DNA from: Allobosea sp. LC85
GTDB lineage: Bacteria; Pseudomonadota; Alphaproteobacteria; Rhizobiales; Beijerinckiaceae
NCBI RefSeq assembly: GCF_000735605.1
Contig: NZ_JPKG01000013.1
Coordinates: 1-64,000 of the forward strand
Direction of reading: 5' to 3'
DNA: 64,000 bases
Shown: positions 27,597 through 38,377 of the stretch, one piece after another
Layout: every line of letters begins with the position of its first letter
How positions within the stretch are numbered: position 1 is the stretch's first letter
Program-made: the position numbers and the translations under genes
The notes under the pieces: generated by a model
Told to the model about the DNA's origin: nothing
Databases searched by the model: none
What the model saw: the letters and a program-made list of their open reading frames with translations, nothing else

Positions 27597-28580
27597 ATGC
27601 AGCTTGGAATGATCGGCCTCGGCCGCATGGGAGCCAATATCGTCCGGCGGCTGATGAAGGCCGGGCACGAATGCGCGGTCTACGACCGTGATCCCAAGCC
27701 CGGCGCGGCACTGGCAGGCGAAGGCGCCGTGGTCGCCGCCGATCTCGCCGATCTCGTCTCGAAGCTGAAGGCGCCGCGCGCGATCTGGGTGATGCTGCCG
27801 GCCGGAGAGATCACCGAGGCGACGCTCACCGACCTCGCGGCCCTCGTCCAGCCCGGCGACACGCTGATCGATGGCGGTAACGCCTTCTGGAAGGACGATG
27901 TCCGGCGGGGGCAGGAACTTGCGGCGAAGGGGCTGCATTATCTCGATATCGGCACCAGCGGCGGCGTGCACGGGCTGGAGCGCGGCTATTGCCTGATGGT
28001 CGGTGGCGACAAGGCGGGCTTCGATCGTCTGGAACCGATCTTCAAGGCGCTGGCACCTGGCAAGGGCGACATCCCGCCGAGTCGGCACCGCGACGGCCGC
28101 AACCCGGCATCCGAACAGGGCTATCTGCATTGCGGCCCGGTCGGCGCCGGCCATTTCGTCAAGATGGTCCATAACGGCATCGAATACGGCATGATGCAGG
28201 CCTTTGCCGAAGGGTTCGACCTGCTGCGCAATGCCTCGGCGAAGGACGGTCTGCCGCCCGAATACGGCTTCGATTTCGATGTCGCGGAGATTGCCGAGGT
28301 CTGGCGGCGCGGTTCGGTCGTAACCTCCTGGCTGCTCGATCTCACGGCCGAGGCACTGGCGGCGGACGAGGAGCTGTCCGCCTATACCGGTCATGTCTCG
28401 GATTCGGGCGAGGGGCGCTGGACGGTGCAGGCCGCGGTGGAAACCGCGACGCCGGCCGAGGTGCTGACCTCCTCGCTCTATACCCGCTTCCGTTCGCGCA
28501 AGGACCACACCTTCGCCGAGAAGGTGCTCTCCGCGATGCGCGCCGGGTTCGGCGGGCATGTCGAGCCGAAGAAGTCGTGA
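27597..28580 (+). CDS. gnd: 6-phosphogluconate dehydrogenase, decarboxylating (short form)
   Basis: A 327 aa enzyme converting 6-phosphogluconate to ribulose-5-phosphate and CO2. It has the N-terminal Rossmann motif [11 protein letters not shown], the substrate loop [14 protein letters not shown] and catalytic K-M-V-H-N-G-I-E-Y. The short class is usually NAD-preferring. A GGCAGGAG ribosome site precedes ATG 27597. gntK overlaps its stop, forming a gluconate-use pair. Confidence 0.94.
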   Translation: MQLGMIGLGRMGANIVRRLMKAGHECAVYDRDPKPGAALAGEGAVVAADLADLVSKLKAPRAIWVMLPAGEITEATLTDLAALVQPGDTLIDGGNAFWKDDVRRGQELAAKGLHYLDIGTSGGVHGLERGYCLMVGGDKAGFDRLEPIFKALAPGKGDIPPSRHRDGRNPASEQGYLHCGPVGAGHFVKMVHNGIEYGMMQAFAEGFDLLRNASAKDGLPPEYGFDFDVAEIAEVWRRGSVVTSWLLDLTAEALAADEELSAYTGHVSDSGEGRWTVQAAVETATPAEVLTSSLYTRFRSRKDHTFAEKVLSAMRAGFGGHVEPKKS

Positions 28581-29110
28581 GCGCCATGACCGCTTTCCCG
28601 AATGGGCGGATGCCAGCCGTCATCGTCGTCATGGGTGTTGCCAGTTCGGGCAAGACCTCGCTCGGCGAGCGCCTGGCCGAACGCCTGGGCTGGCCGTTTC
28701 GTGATGCGGATTCCTTCCACCCGCCTGAGAACGTCGCAAAGATGTCGAGCGGCACGCCGCTGAACGACGAGGACCGCAAGCCCTGGCTGGCCGCGATCGC
28801 GACCTGGATCGATGAGCTGCGCGCGACCGGCAAGAACGGCATCGTCACCTGTTCGGCACTGAAGCGCGCCTATCGCCGGGTCATCATCGGCGATCGGCCG
28901 GATGTCGCGCTGGTCTATCTCAAGGGCTCGCGCGAGCTGATCGGCCAGCGCATGGCAGCGCGCCAGCACCATTTCATGCCGCCGGCGCTGCTCGACAGCC
29001 AGTTCGCGGCGCTGGAGGAGCCGGGGGCGGATGAGCGCCCGGTGGTCGTGTCGGTCGAACTGGCCAAGGATGCGATCGTCGACGAGACGCTCGCTGCGCT
29101 GACTCGCTGA
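28577..29110 (+). CDS. gntK: Gluconokinase
   Basis: A 177 aa P-loop kinase phosphorylating gluconate to 6-phosphogluconate, the substrate of the preceding enzyme. Walker A is M-G-V-A-S-S-G-K-T; the family block [14 protein letters not shown] and C-S-A-L-K-R-A-Y-R are clear. GTG 28577 overlaps the gnd stop (GTGA); an ATG three codons later is possible. Confidence 0.94.
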   Translation: MSAMTAFPNGRMPAVIVVMGVASSGKTSLGERLAERLGWPFRDADSFHPPENVAKMSSGTPLNDEDRKPWLAAIATWIDELRATGKNGIVTCSALKRAYRRVIIGDRPDVALVYLKGSRELIGQRMAARQHHFMPPALLDSQFAALEEPGADERPVVVSVELAKDAIVDETLAALTR

Positions 29111-29580
29111 TCAGTCCTGCGCCCACATCCGGGTGAGGTTCGCGACGGATTTCGAGATCAGATCGAATTCCGGCGTCTTGCCCTCAGGGCTGCACAATGT
29201 CCGCCGGGCTCGATCGAGATCGAACAGGATCTCGCGCTGGCTTGCGTCGCGGATGAAGCTGCGGGCCCAGCCGACGGCGGCGACCAGCGTGGTCGAGGGA
29301 TAGGCGATGAGCGAACCGGCCGCCACCCTTGAACGCCGCCGGAACTGGTCTCGATCACCAGTTCGCCGCCCTCATAGGCCCCCGGATCGGCGAGGAAGAG
29401 GGTGAAGGAGACGTCGGTGCACATCCCACCCATCAGAGCGTCGTCGACATGACTGCCATAGGCATGGCCGGGCTCGTAGCGGCTGAAGAGCAGTGCGTAT
29501 GAGCTCTATTGCGGCATCCATCCGACCCATGCAGCTCAGCGTTTCGGTCGAGCGATAGTCTGGCCTGACGATCCGGCGCC
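29111..29580 (-). pseudogene. Decayed PKHD-type Fe(II)/2-oxoglutarate hydroxylase (PiuC/YbiX-like)
   Basis: Pieces of the hydroxylase are readable in different frames. One holds L-F-S-R-Y-E-P-G, S-H-V-D-D-A-L-M-G-G-M and G-G-E-L-V-I-E (about 29493-29345). A second holds S-L-I-A-Y-P-S-T-T-L, then A-V-G-W-A-R-S-F-I-R-D and the end N-L-T-R-M-W-A-Q-D. A frameshift near 29335 separates them. About a dozen residues after S-T-T-L are missing, including the second iron-binding His. The N-terminal third is scrambled. Intact relatives are about 225 aa, so this copy cannot be functional. Confidence 0.8.
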
Positions 29581-29689
29581 GCATGCAAGGCCGGGCTTAC
29601 TTTCAACCGATTGAAAAAAGCACCGGACAGGCGCATGTCTTGGGCGAGCGCGGCCCAGGGTCGCCACCCCCAAGCAGACGGTTTCTCTC

Positions 29690-31219
29690 ATGCTCGACAA
29701 GGTTTTGCCGCCGCGTACACTGAAGCTCAACGCCGCCGACAACGTTGCGGTCGCGGTCGATCCGATCGATGCAGGCGTTACTGCAGCGGGCGTTGTCGCC
29801 CTGAAACGCATTCCGCGCGGCCACAAGGTCGCGCTGGCGCCGATTGCCAAGGACGAGCCGATCCGCAAATTCGGCCAGATCATCGGCTTCGCGACGGTCG
29901 ACATCCCGCCCGGCGAATGGGTGCACGAGCACAATACCGGCTTCCATGCCTTCGAGCGCGACTATGATTTCTGCGCCGAGGCGAAGCCGGAATTCGTGCT
30001 GCCGGTCGAGCAGCAGGCGACCTTCGAGGGGTTTCGCCGCAAGGGCGGTGGCGCCGGCACGCGCAACTATGTCGGCATCCTGACGTCCGTGAACTGCTCG
30101 GCCTCGGTCGCGCGCTTCATGGCCGAGGAGGTCAAGCGCTCCGGCATCCTCGCCGATTACCCCAATGTCGACGGAGTCATCGCGCTGACCCACGGCACCG
30201 GCTGTGGCATCGACTATAATGGCGAGAGCTTCGAGGTGCTGAAGCGCACAACCTGGGGCTATGCCTGCAATCCCAACATGGCGGCGGTGCTGGTCGTCGG
30301 CCTCGGCTGTGAAGGGTTTCAGATCAAGCGCATGAAGGAGGCCTATGGCGTCGAAGAGAGCGACATCTTCCGCACCATGACGATTCAGGAAACCGGCGGC
30401 ACCCGGAAGAGCGTCGCCGCTGGCATTGAGGCGCTGAAGGTGATGCTGCCGATCGCCAACCGCGCCGTGCGCGAGACGGTACCGGCCTCGGAGCTGACTC
30501 TTGCCCTGCAATGCGGCGGTTCCGATGGCTATTCCGGCATTACGGCCAATCCGGCGCTGGGCGCCGCCGTCGACATCCTGGTCGAGCACGGCGGCACGGC
30601 GATCCTGTCCGAGACGCCCGAGATCTACGGCGCCGAGCACCTGCTCACCCGCCGCGCTGCGACGCGCGAGGTCGGCGAGAAGCTCGTCGGCGTGATCAAG
30701 TGGTGGGAGGACTACACCGAGCGCGCCCGGATGAGCATGAACAACAACCCCTCGCCGGGCAACAAGGCGGGCGGGCTCACCACGATCCTGGAAAAGTCGC
30801 TGGGCGCGGCGGCGAAGGGCGGAACCAAGACGCTCGCGGCCGTCTATCACTATGCCGAGCCGGTGAAATCGAAGGGCTTCGTCTACATGGACACGCCTGG
30901 CTACGACCCGGTCGCGGCAACGGGCCAGGTCGCGGGCGGCGCCAATATCCTCGCCTTCACCACCGGGCGCGGCTCGGCCTATGGCTGCAAGCCGACGCCG
31001 TCGGTCAAGCTCGCCACCAATACGCCGATCTACGAGAAGATGATCGACGACATGGATATCAATTGCGGCGACATCCTCGACGGCGTGACGCTGGAGGAGA
31101 AGGGCCGCGAGATTTTCGAGACGCTGCTGCGTGTTGCGTCAGGCGAGCGCTCCAAGTCCGAGCAGCTCGGCTATGGCGACGCCGAGTTCGTGCCCTGGCA
31201 GATCGGCGCAACGATGTGA
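29690..31219 (+). CDS. UxaA family altronate/galactarate dehydratase
   Basis: A 509 aa protein with an N-terminal SAF domain (about 1-100) and the large D-galactarate/altronate dehydratase domain (G-T-R-N-Y-V-G-I-L-T-S-V-N-C-S; H-G-T-G-C-G; G-L-G-C-E; E-T-G-G-T). These iron-dependent enzymes dehydrate sugar acids to keto-deoxy acids. Full length in one chain suits UxaA or GarD; the exact sugar acid cannot be told. Gluconate genes lie just upstream, so sugar-acid catabolism is a common theme. Confidence 0.85.
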   Translation: MLDKVLPPRTLKLNAADNVAVAVDPIDAGVTAAGVVALKRIPRGHKVALAPIAKDEPIRKFGQIIGFATVDIPPGEWVHEHNTGFHAFERDYDFCAEAKPEFVLPVEQQATFEGFRRKGGGAGTRNYVGILTSVNCSASVARFMAEEVKRSGILADYPNVDGVIALTHGTGCGIDYNGESFEVLKRTTWGYACNPNMAAVLVVGLGCEGFQIKRMKEAYGVEESDIFRTMTIQETGGTRKSVAAGIEALKVMLPIANRAVRETVPASELTLALQCGGSDGYSGITANPALGAAVDILVEHGGTAILSETPEIYGAEHLLTRRAATREVGEKLVGVIKWWEDYTERARMSMNNNPSPGNKAGGLTTILEKSLGAAAKGGTKTLAAVYHYAEPVKSKGFVYMDTPGYDPVAATGQVAGGANILAFTTGRGSAYGCKPTPSVKLATNTPIYEKMIDDMDINCGDILDGVTLEEKGREIFETLLRVASGERSKSEQLGYGDAEFVPWQIGATM

Positions 31220-31296
31220 TCGTCGTCGCTTGACACAGAGGGCGGCGCGGTTCGATCGGCCGCGCTGTCCAAGACAGAAGCGCTGGGGGCGCTGTC

Positions 31297-31689
31297 ATGA
31301 AGCACATTCTGCTTGTCACGGTGCCGCGCCTTCTGCTCGGCTTGATCTTCCTGGTCAGCGCGGTCGATGGTTTCTGGTTCCTGGCGACGGGGAGCCATCT
31401 GATCCATCCCCCAACCTCGCCGAAGGGCCTGGAGTTCGAGCTCGCTCTGCAGAATTCCGACTTCTTCTGGCCCTTTCTCAAGAGCGTCAATCTCGCCGGG
31501 GCGCTCAGCCTGCTTCTCAATATCGTTCCGGCTCTGGGGCTAGCATTGATTGCGCCTGTGATGGCCGTGATCGTGCTGTTCCACCTCACCATCAATCCGC
31601 AGGGCCTCCCGGTCGCGATCATCCTGATCGTCAGCGGCGGCTTGCTGGTCTACGCCTATCGCGAGCGCTACGCCGCCCTGCTTCGGTAA
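31297..31689 (+). CDS. DoxX-like small membrane protein
   Basis: A 130 aa protein with four hydrophobic segments (about 5-28, 58-75, 78-100, 103-122) and the pattern P-R-L-L-L-G-L-I-F-L-V-S-A-V-D-G-F near the start, as in DoxX-like proteins. Role unknown; relatives take part in redox homeostasis. Likely a single-gene unit. Confidence 0.7.
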   Translation: MKHILLVTVPRLLLGLIFLVSAVDGFWFLATGSHLIHPPTSPKGLEFELALQNSDFFWPFLKSVNLAGALSLLLNIVPALGLALIAPVMAVIVLFHLTINPQGLPVAIILIVSGGLLVYAYRERYAALLR

Positions 31690-31793
31690 GGTCCCAGCCA
31701 GCGGCCGGGATTCCGCTGGAGGGCATGCCTGTGGCAATGTGCCATGGATCCCGGGCCGCCAACTGGCCGCCCGGGATGACCTCTGCGCTTCGT

Positions 31794-32978
31794 TCAGAGC
31801 GTAAAGCCCGTGAGCCGTTCGCCGATCTCGCTGATCCGCTCCTTGCCGACATTGGCGATGGCGATGCGCAAATGCTTCTCCTGCCCGGGGCCGAAATAGG
31901 GGCCGGGCAGGGCGAGCACTCCGCGCTCCCCGACCAGGGCCCGCACCACCTCTGCCGCGGGCACGTCCGCGAAGGGATGCGCGACATAGGCAAAATAGGC
32001 TCCGGCTGCGAGCACCTGCCAGCCATTCAGCGGCGCCATCGCGGCGCGGAAGGCGCCGGCTCGCGCATTGATCTCGGCGCGGTTGGCCTCGCGCCAGTCG
32101 CGAATGCCGTCGATGCCCCAGGCAACCGCCTGCTGGCCGGCCCGCACGGGACTGATCTGGACACAGTCCAGCACCTTGCCGATCTGCTCTATGACCGCCT
32201 CCCCGGCGGTGACGGCGCCAAGGCGCCAGCCGGGCACGGCATAGGCCTTCGAGAAGCTGTAGAGGCCGATCACCGAATCCCGCCAGCCGCTTGTGGCGAA
32301 GATCTCATGCGGCGCCTTCACTCCGGTTGGCAGGAAGTCGCGATAGGTCTCGTCGACGACGAGCCAGATTCCGCGCCTCGCGCAGAGCGCGGCGAAGGCC
32401 GCGATGGTCTCGGGCGGATAGACCGAGCCAGTCGGATTGTTGGGGGTCACCAGCACGATCGCGCGGGTCTTCGCATCGATCAGGCTTTCCGCCCGTTCGG
32501 CATCCGGGACGAAGCCGCAAGCCGGATCGCAGGGGAGCGGACGGGGCTCGATGCCGAGCATGGTCAGCGTCATCTCGTGATTAAAGTACCAGGGCGTTGG
32601 CAGCAGCACATTGTCGCCTGCCCGCGCGAGCGCCATCATGGTCACGACATAGGCCTGGTTGCAGCCGGAGGTGATGGCAATCTCGGTCGAGGCAAACGGA
32701 GCGCCATAGATCCTGCCGATCTCGGCGGCATAGGCTTCGCGCAGCGAAAGATCGCCAGTGATGCCGCCGTAGCGCGTCAGATCGGGCAGGGCAGCGGCCT
32801 CGCCAAGGCGCTGCAGCAGGGCGGCGGGCGGTGGTGAGCCCGGCACGGCCTGCGAGAGATCGATCAGCGGACCGGAGCGGCCGTCATAGGAGCGAGCCCA
32901 ACCCTGCGCCTGCGGGATCGGCGGCGTCCCGGTGTCGAGAAGGTCGGGGTTCAGCGTGGGGCGGACAGTCTGGAGCAT
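31794..32978 (-). CDS. Class I/II PLP-dependent aminotransferase
   Basis: A 394 aa fold-type I enzyme. The PLP lysine is in S-F-S-K-A-Y-A-V-P-G-W-R; P-N-N-P-T-G-S, Y-G-G-I-T-G-D and D-E-T-Y-R-D are the other family marks. The substrate pair is not predictable. ATG 32978 (M-L-Q-T-V-R-P) is preferred over an in-frame start at 33032 because the latter adds a basic unstructured stretch. Divergent from the sirtuin gene. Confidence 0.88.
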   Translation of the reverse strand: MLQTVRPTLNPDLLDTGTPPIPQAQGWARSYDGRSGPLIDLSQAVPGSPPPAALLQRLGEAAALPDLTRYGGITGDLSLREAYAAEIGRIYGAPFASTEIAITSGCNQAYVVTMMALARAGDNVLLPTPWYFNHEMTLTMLGIEPRPLPCDPACGFVPDAERAESLIDAKTRAIVLVTPNNPTGSVYPPETIAAFAALCARRGIWLVVDETYRDFLPTGVKAPHEIFATSGWRDSVIGLYSFSKAYAVPGWRLGAVTAGEAVIEQIGKVLDCVQISPVRAGQQAVAWGIDGIRDWREANRAEINARAGAFRAAMAPLNGWQVLAAGAYFAYVAHPFADVPAAEVVRALVGERGVLALPGPYFGPGQEKHLRIAIANVGKERISEIGERLTGFTL

Positions 32979-33079
32979 GACGGCAGCTTTGAGGCGCGTC
33001 CGGCTCCGCGTCAATCGGCTTGGCTGCGGCACGGGGCAGCGCTCATATAGGCAGCAGCGAAGGCGGACCGGGTGGGCCC

Positions 33080-33835
33080 ATGCAGGACGAGACCAGCGAC
33101 GCGATCGACGAACTCCATGCGCTGCTTGACCGCGCCGCCGTGATCGTCAGCTTCACCGGAGCCGGGATCTCGACCGAATCCGGCGTGCCGGATTTCCGTT
33201 CACCCGGCTCACCCTGGATGATCCACAAGCCGATCCCATTCGAGGCTTTCGTTGCCAGTCGCGAGGCGCGCATCGAAGCCTGGCGGCGCAAGTTCGCGAT
33301 GGATGATCATTTTGCCGGTGCCATGCCCAATCGCGGCCACAAGGCGCTCGCCAATCTGGTGGCCCAGGGCCGCTCTCCCGGCGTGATCACGCAGAATATC
33401 GACGGGCTGCATCAGGTTTCGGGCATCCCCGAGGACAGGCTCATCGAGCTGCACGGCAACGGCACCTACGCGACCTGCCTGACCTGCGGCTGGCGGCACG
33501 AACTGGCCGCGATCCGTCCAGTCTTTGAGGCAAGCGGAGAACCGCCGGGCTGCGCCATCTGCGGGGGCATCGTGAAGTCGGCGACGATCTCGTTCGGCCA
33601 GGCCATGCCGGAAGCGGCGATGCGACGCGCGCAGGCGTTGGCCATGCAGGCTGATCTCTTCCTTGTCGCGGGCTCGTCGCTGGTGGTGTTCCCGGCCGCA
33701 ACGCTCCCGGTGATCGCCAAGCGCAATGGAGCGAAGCTCGTGATCATCAATCGCGAACCGACCGAGCCCGACGCGATCGCCGATCTCGTGGTGCGAGCCG
33801 AGATCGGCCCGGCGCTTGGCCGGCTGGCAGGCTGA
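33080..33835 (+). CDS. NAD-dependent protein deacylase, SIR2 family
   Basis: A 251 aa sirtuin. NAD-binding G-A-G-I-S-T-E-S-G-V-P-D-F-R, catalytic T-Q-N-I-D-G-L-H with H-G-N, and two Cys pairs (C-L-T-C, C-A-I-C) for structural zinc are all present. It removes acyl groups from lysines using NAD. ATG 33080 fits the domain start; the longer open frame upstream adds only Gly/Ser residues. Confidence 0.93.
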   Translation: MQDETSDAIDELHALLDRAAVIVSFTGAGISTESGVPDFRSPGSPWMIHKPIPFEAFVASREARIEAWRRKFAMDDHFAGAMPNRGHKALANLVAQGRSPGVITQNIDGLHQVSGIPEDRLIELHGNGTYATCLTCGWRHELAAIRPVFEASGEPPGCAICGGIVKSATISFGQAMPEAAMRRAQALAMQADLFLVAGSSLVVFPAATLPVIAKRNGAKLVIINREPTEPDAIADLVVRAEIGPALGRLAG

Positions 33836-33973
33836 GCGCGCCAAAAGCGTTGCTAATCTGCCGCGGTGTCCATCGCGATGATGTGGATGACGCCAAGCCG
33901 GCTGTATCGCGACTTCGAACCGATGGTATCGTATCGGCACGAATCAAACAGTTCGCGCGGAGATGAGCGGGAC

Positions 33974-34588
33974 ATGTCCGACGAGTTCGGTGAGAGTGGG
34001 CGGCCACCGGTCGGTCCGATTCAGTCACTCAACCGCATCATGCGGCTGGACGGAGGCGAAGGCTTCGATCACGACGCAAGCGTCGAAGTCGTCGGCTACG
34101 TCAAATGGTTCGACGTCAGCAAGGGCTATGGTTTCGTCGTCCCCGAGGATGGCGGCGCCGATGTGCTGGTCCATGTCACCATCCTGAAGCGCGACGGCTT
34201 CAACGCCATCGCCGAAGGGGCCCGCATCGTTCTGGAAGCGATCGAGAAAGCGCGCGGACGCCAGGCTGTGCGCGTGATGTCGATCGATACCTCGGCCGGG
34301 CGCCATCCGGCGGAGATGCCACTGGCTCGCACCAATGTCTCGGTTGCTCCGACGAGCGGGCTCGAGCGCATGGTGGTGAAGTGGTTCAACCGTCTGCGCG
34401 GCTTCGGCTTCGTCTCGAAGGGCGAGGGTGCTCCGGACATCTTCGTCCATATGGAGACCTTGCGCCGCTACGGCATCGTCGAGCTGATCCCCGGCCAGAC
34501 GGTGCTGGTGCGCTACGGACCTGGACCGAAGGGTCTGATGGCAGCCGAGATCAGGCTGGAGCAGGGCGGCGCGATCAGCTCGCACTGA
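33974..34588 (+). CDS. Double cold-shock-domain protein
   Basis: A 204 aa protein with two cold-shock domains: [13 protein letters not shown] (about residue 42) and [13 protein letters not shown] (about 135). Each keeps RNP1- and RNP2-like aromatic patches (V-L-V-H-V, I-F-V-H-M). Tandem Csp proteins are typical of Alphaproteobacteria and bind single-stranded nucleic acid. ATG 33974 is favoured; ATGs from 33866 lie in non-typical sequence. A strong terminator follows. Confidence 0.92.
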   Translation: MSDEFGESGRPPVGPIQSLNRIMRLDGGEGFDHDASVEVVGYVKWFDVSKGYGFVVPEDGGADVLVHVTILKRDGFNAIAEGARIVLEAIEKARGRQAVRVMSIDTSAGRHPAEMPLARTNVSVAPTSGLERMVVKWFNRLRGFGFVSKGEGAPDIFVHMETLRRYGIVELIPGQTVLVRYGPGPKGLMAAEIRLEQGGAISSH

Positions 34589-34614
34589 GAGCCGACAACC
34601 AGATCGTCGACTAA

Positions 34615-34648
34615 GGAAAAGGCGCCCCGAGGGCGCCTTTTCCTCTTT
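34615..34648 (+). terminator. Terminator of the double cold-shock gene
   Basis: A 13-bp perfect stem (34615-34627 with 34631-34643) around a three-base loop, followed by TCTTT. The A-rich side gives a U-rich arm, so it may act in both directions and also shield the convergent erpA gene. The rest of 34649-34804 shows nothing else. Confidence 0.88.
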
Positions 34649-34804
34649 GGAGGCTCCGAGTGCCTGGTGGTGGACACCGGCGGCTTCCGAGCCTGATTCT
34701 CGAACCCGGCGTGCTCTGCGAGTTCGGCCGAGACGGTCAGTCGCCTTGGGAGAACAGTGTCAGGCGCTGGTGTTCATCAGGCCATGCTGGCCGATTTCGA
34801 CCCG

Positions 34805-35155
34805 TTAGAGCGCAAACGACGTCCCGCAGCCGCAGGAGCTGGTCGCGTTCGGATTGGTGATCTTGAAGGACTGGCCGACCAGATCATCGACGAAATCGAT
34901 CGTGCAGCCTTCGAGAAGGTCGAGCGAGGTCTCGTCGATCAGCACTGTCGCGCCGTCGCGCTCGATCACGAGGTCGCCCGGCGCTTTCTCGCGGTCGACA
35001 TCGAAGATGTACTGGAAGCCGGAGCAGCCGCCACCGGTCACGCTGACGCGCAGCATCGAGCCGGGCGGCTCCTTCGCCATCACCGCGAGAATGCGATTCG
35101 CGGCCTTGCCGGTAACGGCGATGCCGCGCGGATTGACCTGAAGATCGGTCGACAT
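34805..35155 (-). CDS. erpA: Iron-sulfur cluster insertion protein ErpA/HesB family
   Basis: A 116 aa A-type carrier with the three cluster-binding Cys in G-G-G-C-S-G and C-G-C-G near the C-terminus. It delivers Fe-S clusters to apoproteins. ATG 35155 follows AAGGAG at good spacing; the open frame beyond is spurious. The divergent erpA/dgt arrangement is conserved in Rhizobiales, which favours ErpA over IscA. Confidence 0.9.
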   Translation of the reverse strand: MSTDLQVNPRGIAVTGKAANRILAVMAKEPPGSMLRVSVTGGGCSGFQYIFDVDREKAPGDLVIERDGATVLIDETSLDLLEGCTIDFVDDLVGQSFKITNPNATSSCGCGTSFAL

Positions 35156-35241
35156 AGGCAGATGCTCCTTGCACCTTTGTTGTCTGCAAAGGTAATTGCG
35201 CCGCAGCGCCTGTACAAGCAGGGGGCGTCGATAGGTCCGCC

Positions 35242-36477
35242 ATGCCGCAGCCACAGAGCCCTTCTTCCGACCGTGAGCCCGGCGACCGCTGGCGCGCGAA
35301 CTATGCCTGTCGTTCGAGCCAGAGCCGTGGCCGCCTGATCGCGGAGCCGGCTTCGCCGACGCGCAGCCATTTCCAGCGCGATCGCGACCGGATCATCCAT
35401 TCCACGGCCTTCCGCCGCTTGAAGCACAAGACGCAAGTCTTTGTTTCGCATGAGGGAGATCATTATCGTACCCGTCTGACGCATACGATCGAAGTCGCGC
35501 AGATAGCGCGTGCGCTCGCCCGGGCGTTCGGCCTCGACGAGGATCTGGCCGAGGCGCTGGCGCTGGCGCACGACCTTGGCCACACGCCGTTCGGCCATAC
35601 CGGCGAGGATGCCCTCGATGCCTGCATGCATAAGTTCGGTGGTTTCGACCACAACGCTCAGACGTTGCGAATCGTGACCCGGCTCGAGCATCGCTATGCC
35701 GGTTTTGACGGGCTCAACCTCAGCTGGGAGACGCTGGAAGGGCTGGTCAAGCATAACGGCCCTTTGATTGGCCCTGACGGCGAGCCCACCGCTCGCTATG
35801 CGAAGACCGGCATCCCGACGGCGATCGTCGAATACCAGGAGCGGCAGGATCTCTGGCTCGACAGCCATGCCTCTGCAGAGGCGCAGGTCGCCGCGCTCGC
35901 CGACGACATCGCCTATAACGCTCATGACATCGATGATGGCTTGCGGGCCGGGTTGTTCGGGCATGCTGAACTTCGCGTCGTGCCATTCCTGGCGGAGCTG
36001 CTCGACGAGATCGAGCGGCTGCATCCTGGCCTCGAGACGCCCCGTGCTACGAACGAGCTGGTGCGGCGGGTGATCACGCGCTTCGTCGAGGATGTGATCC
36101 GGCGCTCCGAGCAGCTCATTGCCGCGCTGGCGCCAGCCGATGCCGATGCGATCCGCCGCGCAGGAGCGCCGGTTGTCGCCTTCTCGGAGACGATCGCCAC
36201 GGCGGACCGTCAGATCAAGGCCTTCCTCTATCCCAACATGTACCGGCACCCACGGGTCGGGGTCATTCGCCAGCAGGCGGCCGATGTGGTGCGCGACCTG
36301 TTCACGCGCTTCGCGGCGGCTCCGCAGGCGATGCCGCCCGACTGGGCGGCCGGGATGACGGAGCTCGACGAGCCCCGCAAGGCCCGTCGGATCGCCGACT
36401 ATATTGCCGGCATGACCGACTGGTACGCGCTCGACGAGCACCGCCGCCTGTTTGACGCGACCCCGTCGCTGCGATAG
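35242..36477 (+). CDS. dgt: Deoxyguanosinetriphosphate triphosphohydrolase-like protein
   Basis: A 411 aa HD-domain dNTPase splitting dNTP to deoxynucleoside and triphosphate. The metal-binding set H-T-I-E-V, A-H-D-L-G-H and F-D-H-N-A-Q are visible, with the family N-terminus [15 protein letters not shown]. argS begins 46 bases later. Confidence 0.93.
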   Translation: MPQPQSPSSDREPGDRWRANYACRSSQSRGRLIAEPASPTRSHFQRDRDRIIHSTAFRRLKHKTQVFVSHEGDHYRTRLTHTIEVAQIARALARAFGLDEDLAEALALAHDLGHTPFGHTGEDALDACMHKFGGFDHNAQTLRIVTRLEHRYAGFDGLNLSWETLEGLVKHNGPLIGPDGEPTARYAKTGIPTAIVEYQERQDLWLDSHASAEAQVAALADDIAYNAHDIDDGLRAGLFGHAELRVVPFLAELLDEIERLHPGLETPRATNELVRRVITRFVEDVIRRSEQLIAALAPADADAIRRAGAPVVAFSETIATADRQIKAFLYPNMYRHPRVGVIRQQAADVVRDLFTRFAAAPQAMPPDWAAGMTELDEPRKARRIADYIAGMTDWYALDEHRRLFDATPSLR

Positions 36478-36523
36478 GCCCGGGGCACTCCTTCCTTCCA
36501 GTTTTCGTATGTTTGCGGTCGCA

Positions 36524-38290
36524 ATGAACCTGTTCGAGACCTTTTCCGCGCGCATCAACAGCGCCCTGACGCAGCTTGCCGATCGCGGCGCCATCCCGGC
36601 GGGGTTGTCCTTTGCCCGCGTCGTCGTCGAGCCGACGCGCGACCCGGCCCATGGCGATCTTGCGATCAATGCCGCGATGGTGCTGGCCAAGGAGGCCGGC
36701 ACCAACCCGCGCGCTCTGGCGGCCTTGCTGGTCGAGGAACTCGCGCGTGATCCGGATGTGGCGAAGGCCGAGATCGCGGGGCCGGGCTTTATCAACCTGA
36801 CGCTGCAACCGGCTGTTTTCACGGCGATTCTCAAATCCGCGATCGAAGCGGGCCTGGACCACGGCCGGGGCGCGCTCCGCCCCGATCCGAAGATCAATGT
36901 CGAATATGTCTCGGCCAATCCGACCGGGCCGATGCATGTCGGCCACGGCCGCGGCGCGGTCTTCGGCGATGCCTTGTCGAGCCTGCTCGCTTTTGCCGGC
37001 CACCAGGTTAGCCGCGAGTACTACATCAACGATGCCGGTGCGCAGGTCGATGTGCTCGCCCGCTCCGCTTTCCTGCGCTATCGCGAGGCGCTGGGCGAGG
37101 AGATCGGCGCAATCCCGGAAGGGCTCTATCCCGGCGACTATCTCAAGTCGGTCGGCGAAAACCTGGCCAGGACCTATGGCGAGAGCCTGCGCGGCAAGCC
37201 CGAGGCCGAGTGGCTCGTGCCGGTGCGCGCTGCCGCGATCGACGGCATGATGGCGATGATCCGGGACGATCTCGCTGCGCTTGGCGTCGTCCACGACGTC
37301 TTCTTCTCTGAGCGCTCGCTTCACGCGGTTGACGGCAATATCGATGCGGTGCGCGAGACGATCGAGGACCTGCGCTCGCGCGACCTGATCTACGAAGGCC
37401 GCCTGCCGCCGCCCAAGGGGCAGAAGGACGAGGATTGGGAGGACCGAGAGCAGACCCTGTTCCGGGCCACACTGTTCGGCGACGATGTCGACCGGCCGCT
37501 GCTCAAGTCGGACGGCAGCTACACCTATTTCGCCAATGACATCGCCTATCACCGCTCGAAATTCGTCCGCGGCTACCGCGAGATGATCGATGTCTGGGGC
37601 GCCGACCATGGCGGCTATGTCAAGCGCATGTCGGCCGCGGTGAAGGCGGTGACGCATGGCGAGGGCTCGCTCGACGTCAAGCTCTGCCAGCTCGTGCGGC
37701 TGCTGCGCAATGGCGAGCAGGTGCGCATGTCGAAGCGCTCCGGGGATTTCGTGACGCTGCGCGAAGTCATCGACGAGGTTGGCCGCGATGCGGTGCGCTT
37801 CATGATGATCTTCCGCAAGAACGATGCGACGCTCGATTTCGATCTCGCCAAGGTCGTCGAGCAATCGAAGGACAATCCCGTCTTCTACGTCCAGTATGCC
37901 CATGCACGGTGCGCTTCGATCTTCCGGCAGGCGCGCGAGGCGTTCCCCGGCATCGATCTGTCGCCCGCGATGCTTGCGCAGGCGGACCTGTCGCGCCTGA
38001 CCGACGAGGCGGAGATCGGCATCATCAAGATGATTGCTGCCTATCCAAGGATGATCGATGCAGCGGCCAGCGCGCATGAGCCCCATCGCGTGGCCTTTTT
38101 CGTGCATGAGCTGGCGAGCGCGTTCCACTCGTTATGGAACAAGGGCAAAGACTCGCCGCAATTACGGTTCGTTAATCAAACTGATCGAGAATCCACGGTA
38201 GCAAGACTGGCGTTCGTGCATGCGGTGCGCAGCGTCCTTGCCTCCGGTCTGGCTGTCGTCGGGGTTGCGGCGCCGGAAGAAATGCGTTGA
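36524..38290 (+). CDS. argS: Arginine--tRNA ligase
   Basis: Class I aminoacyl-tRNA synthetase, 588 aa. N-terminal Add-1 domain, the HIGH motif as H-V-G-H in [13 protein letters not shown], the KMSKS equivalent R-M-S-K-R-S-G, and a C-terminal DALR anticodon domain (H-A-R-C-A-S-I-F). ATG 36524 (M-N-L-F-E-T-F) matches other ArgS starts; ATG 36509 is an alternative. It opens the conserved run argS-SPOR-nagZ-scpAB-tat. Confidence 0.96.
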   Translation: MNLFETFSARINSALTQLADRGAIPAGLSFARVVVEPTRDPAHGDLAINAAMVLAKEAGTNPRALAALLVEELARDPDVAKAEIAGPGFINLTLQPAVFTAILKSAIEAGLDHGRGALRPDPKINVEYVSANPTGPMHVGHGRGAVFGDALSSLLAFAGHQVSREYYINDAGAQVDVLARSAFLRYREALGEEIGAIPEGLYPGDYLKSVGENLARTYGESLRGKPEAEWLVPVRAAAIDGMMAMIRDDLAALGVVHDVFFSERSLHAVDGNIDAVRETIEDLRSRDLIYEGRLPPPKGQKDEDWEDREQTLFRATLFGDDVDRPLLKSDGSYTYFANDIAYHRSKFVRGYREMIDVWGADHGGYVKRMSAAVKAVTHGEGSLDVKLCQLVRLLRNGEQVRMSKRSGDFVTLREVIDEVGRDAVRFMMIFRKNDATLDFDLAKVVEQSKDNPVFYVQYAHARCASIFRQAREAFPGIDLSPAMLAQADLSRLTDEAEIGIIKMIAAYPRMIDAAASAHEPHRVAFFVHELASAFHSLWNKGKDSPQLRFVNQTDRESTVARLAFVHAVRSVLASGLAVVGVAAPEEMR

Positions 38291-38377
38291 CGGCCAGGAT
38301 CGCCGGCGGCGCGCAAAGTCGGTCAGATTGACCTTGCGTAGAGTTCGGCGTTCCATTCGGGCGCCGGCAACGCTGGA

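Noticed and set aside
35080..36918. 612-codon minus-strand frame, and the similar one at 36302-38128
   Set aside because: Antisense of dgt and argS respectively; both plus-strand genes are unambiguous.
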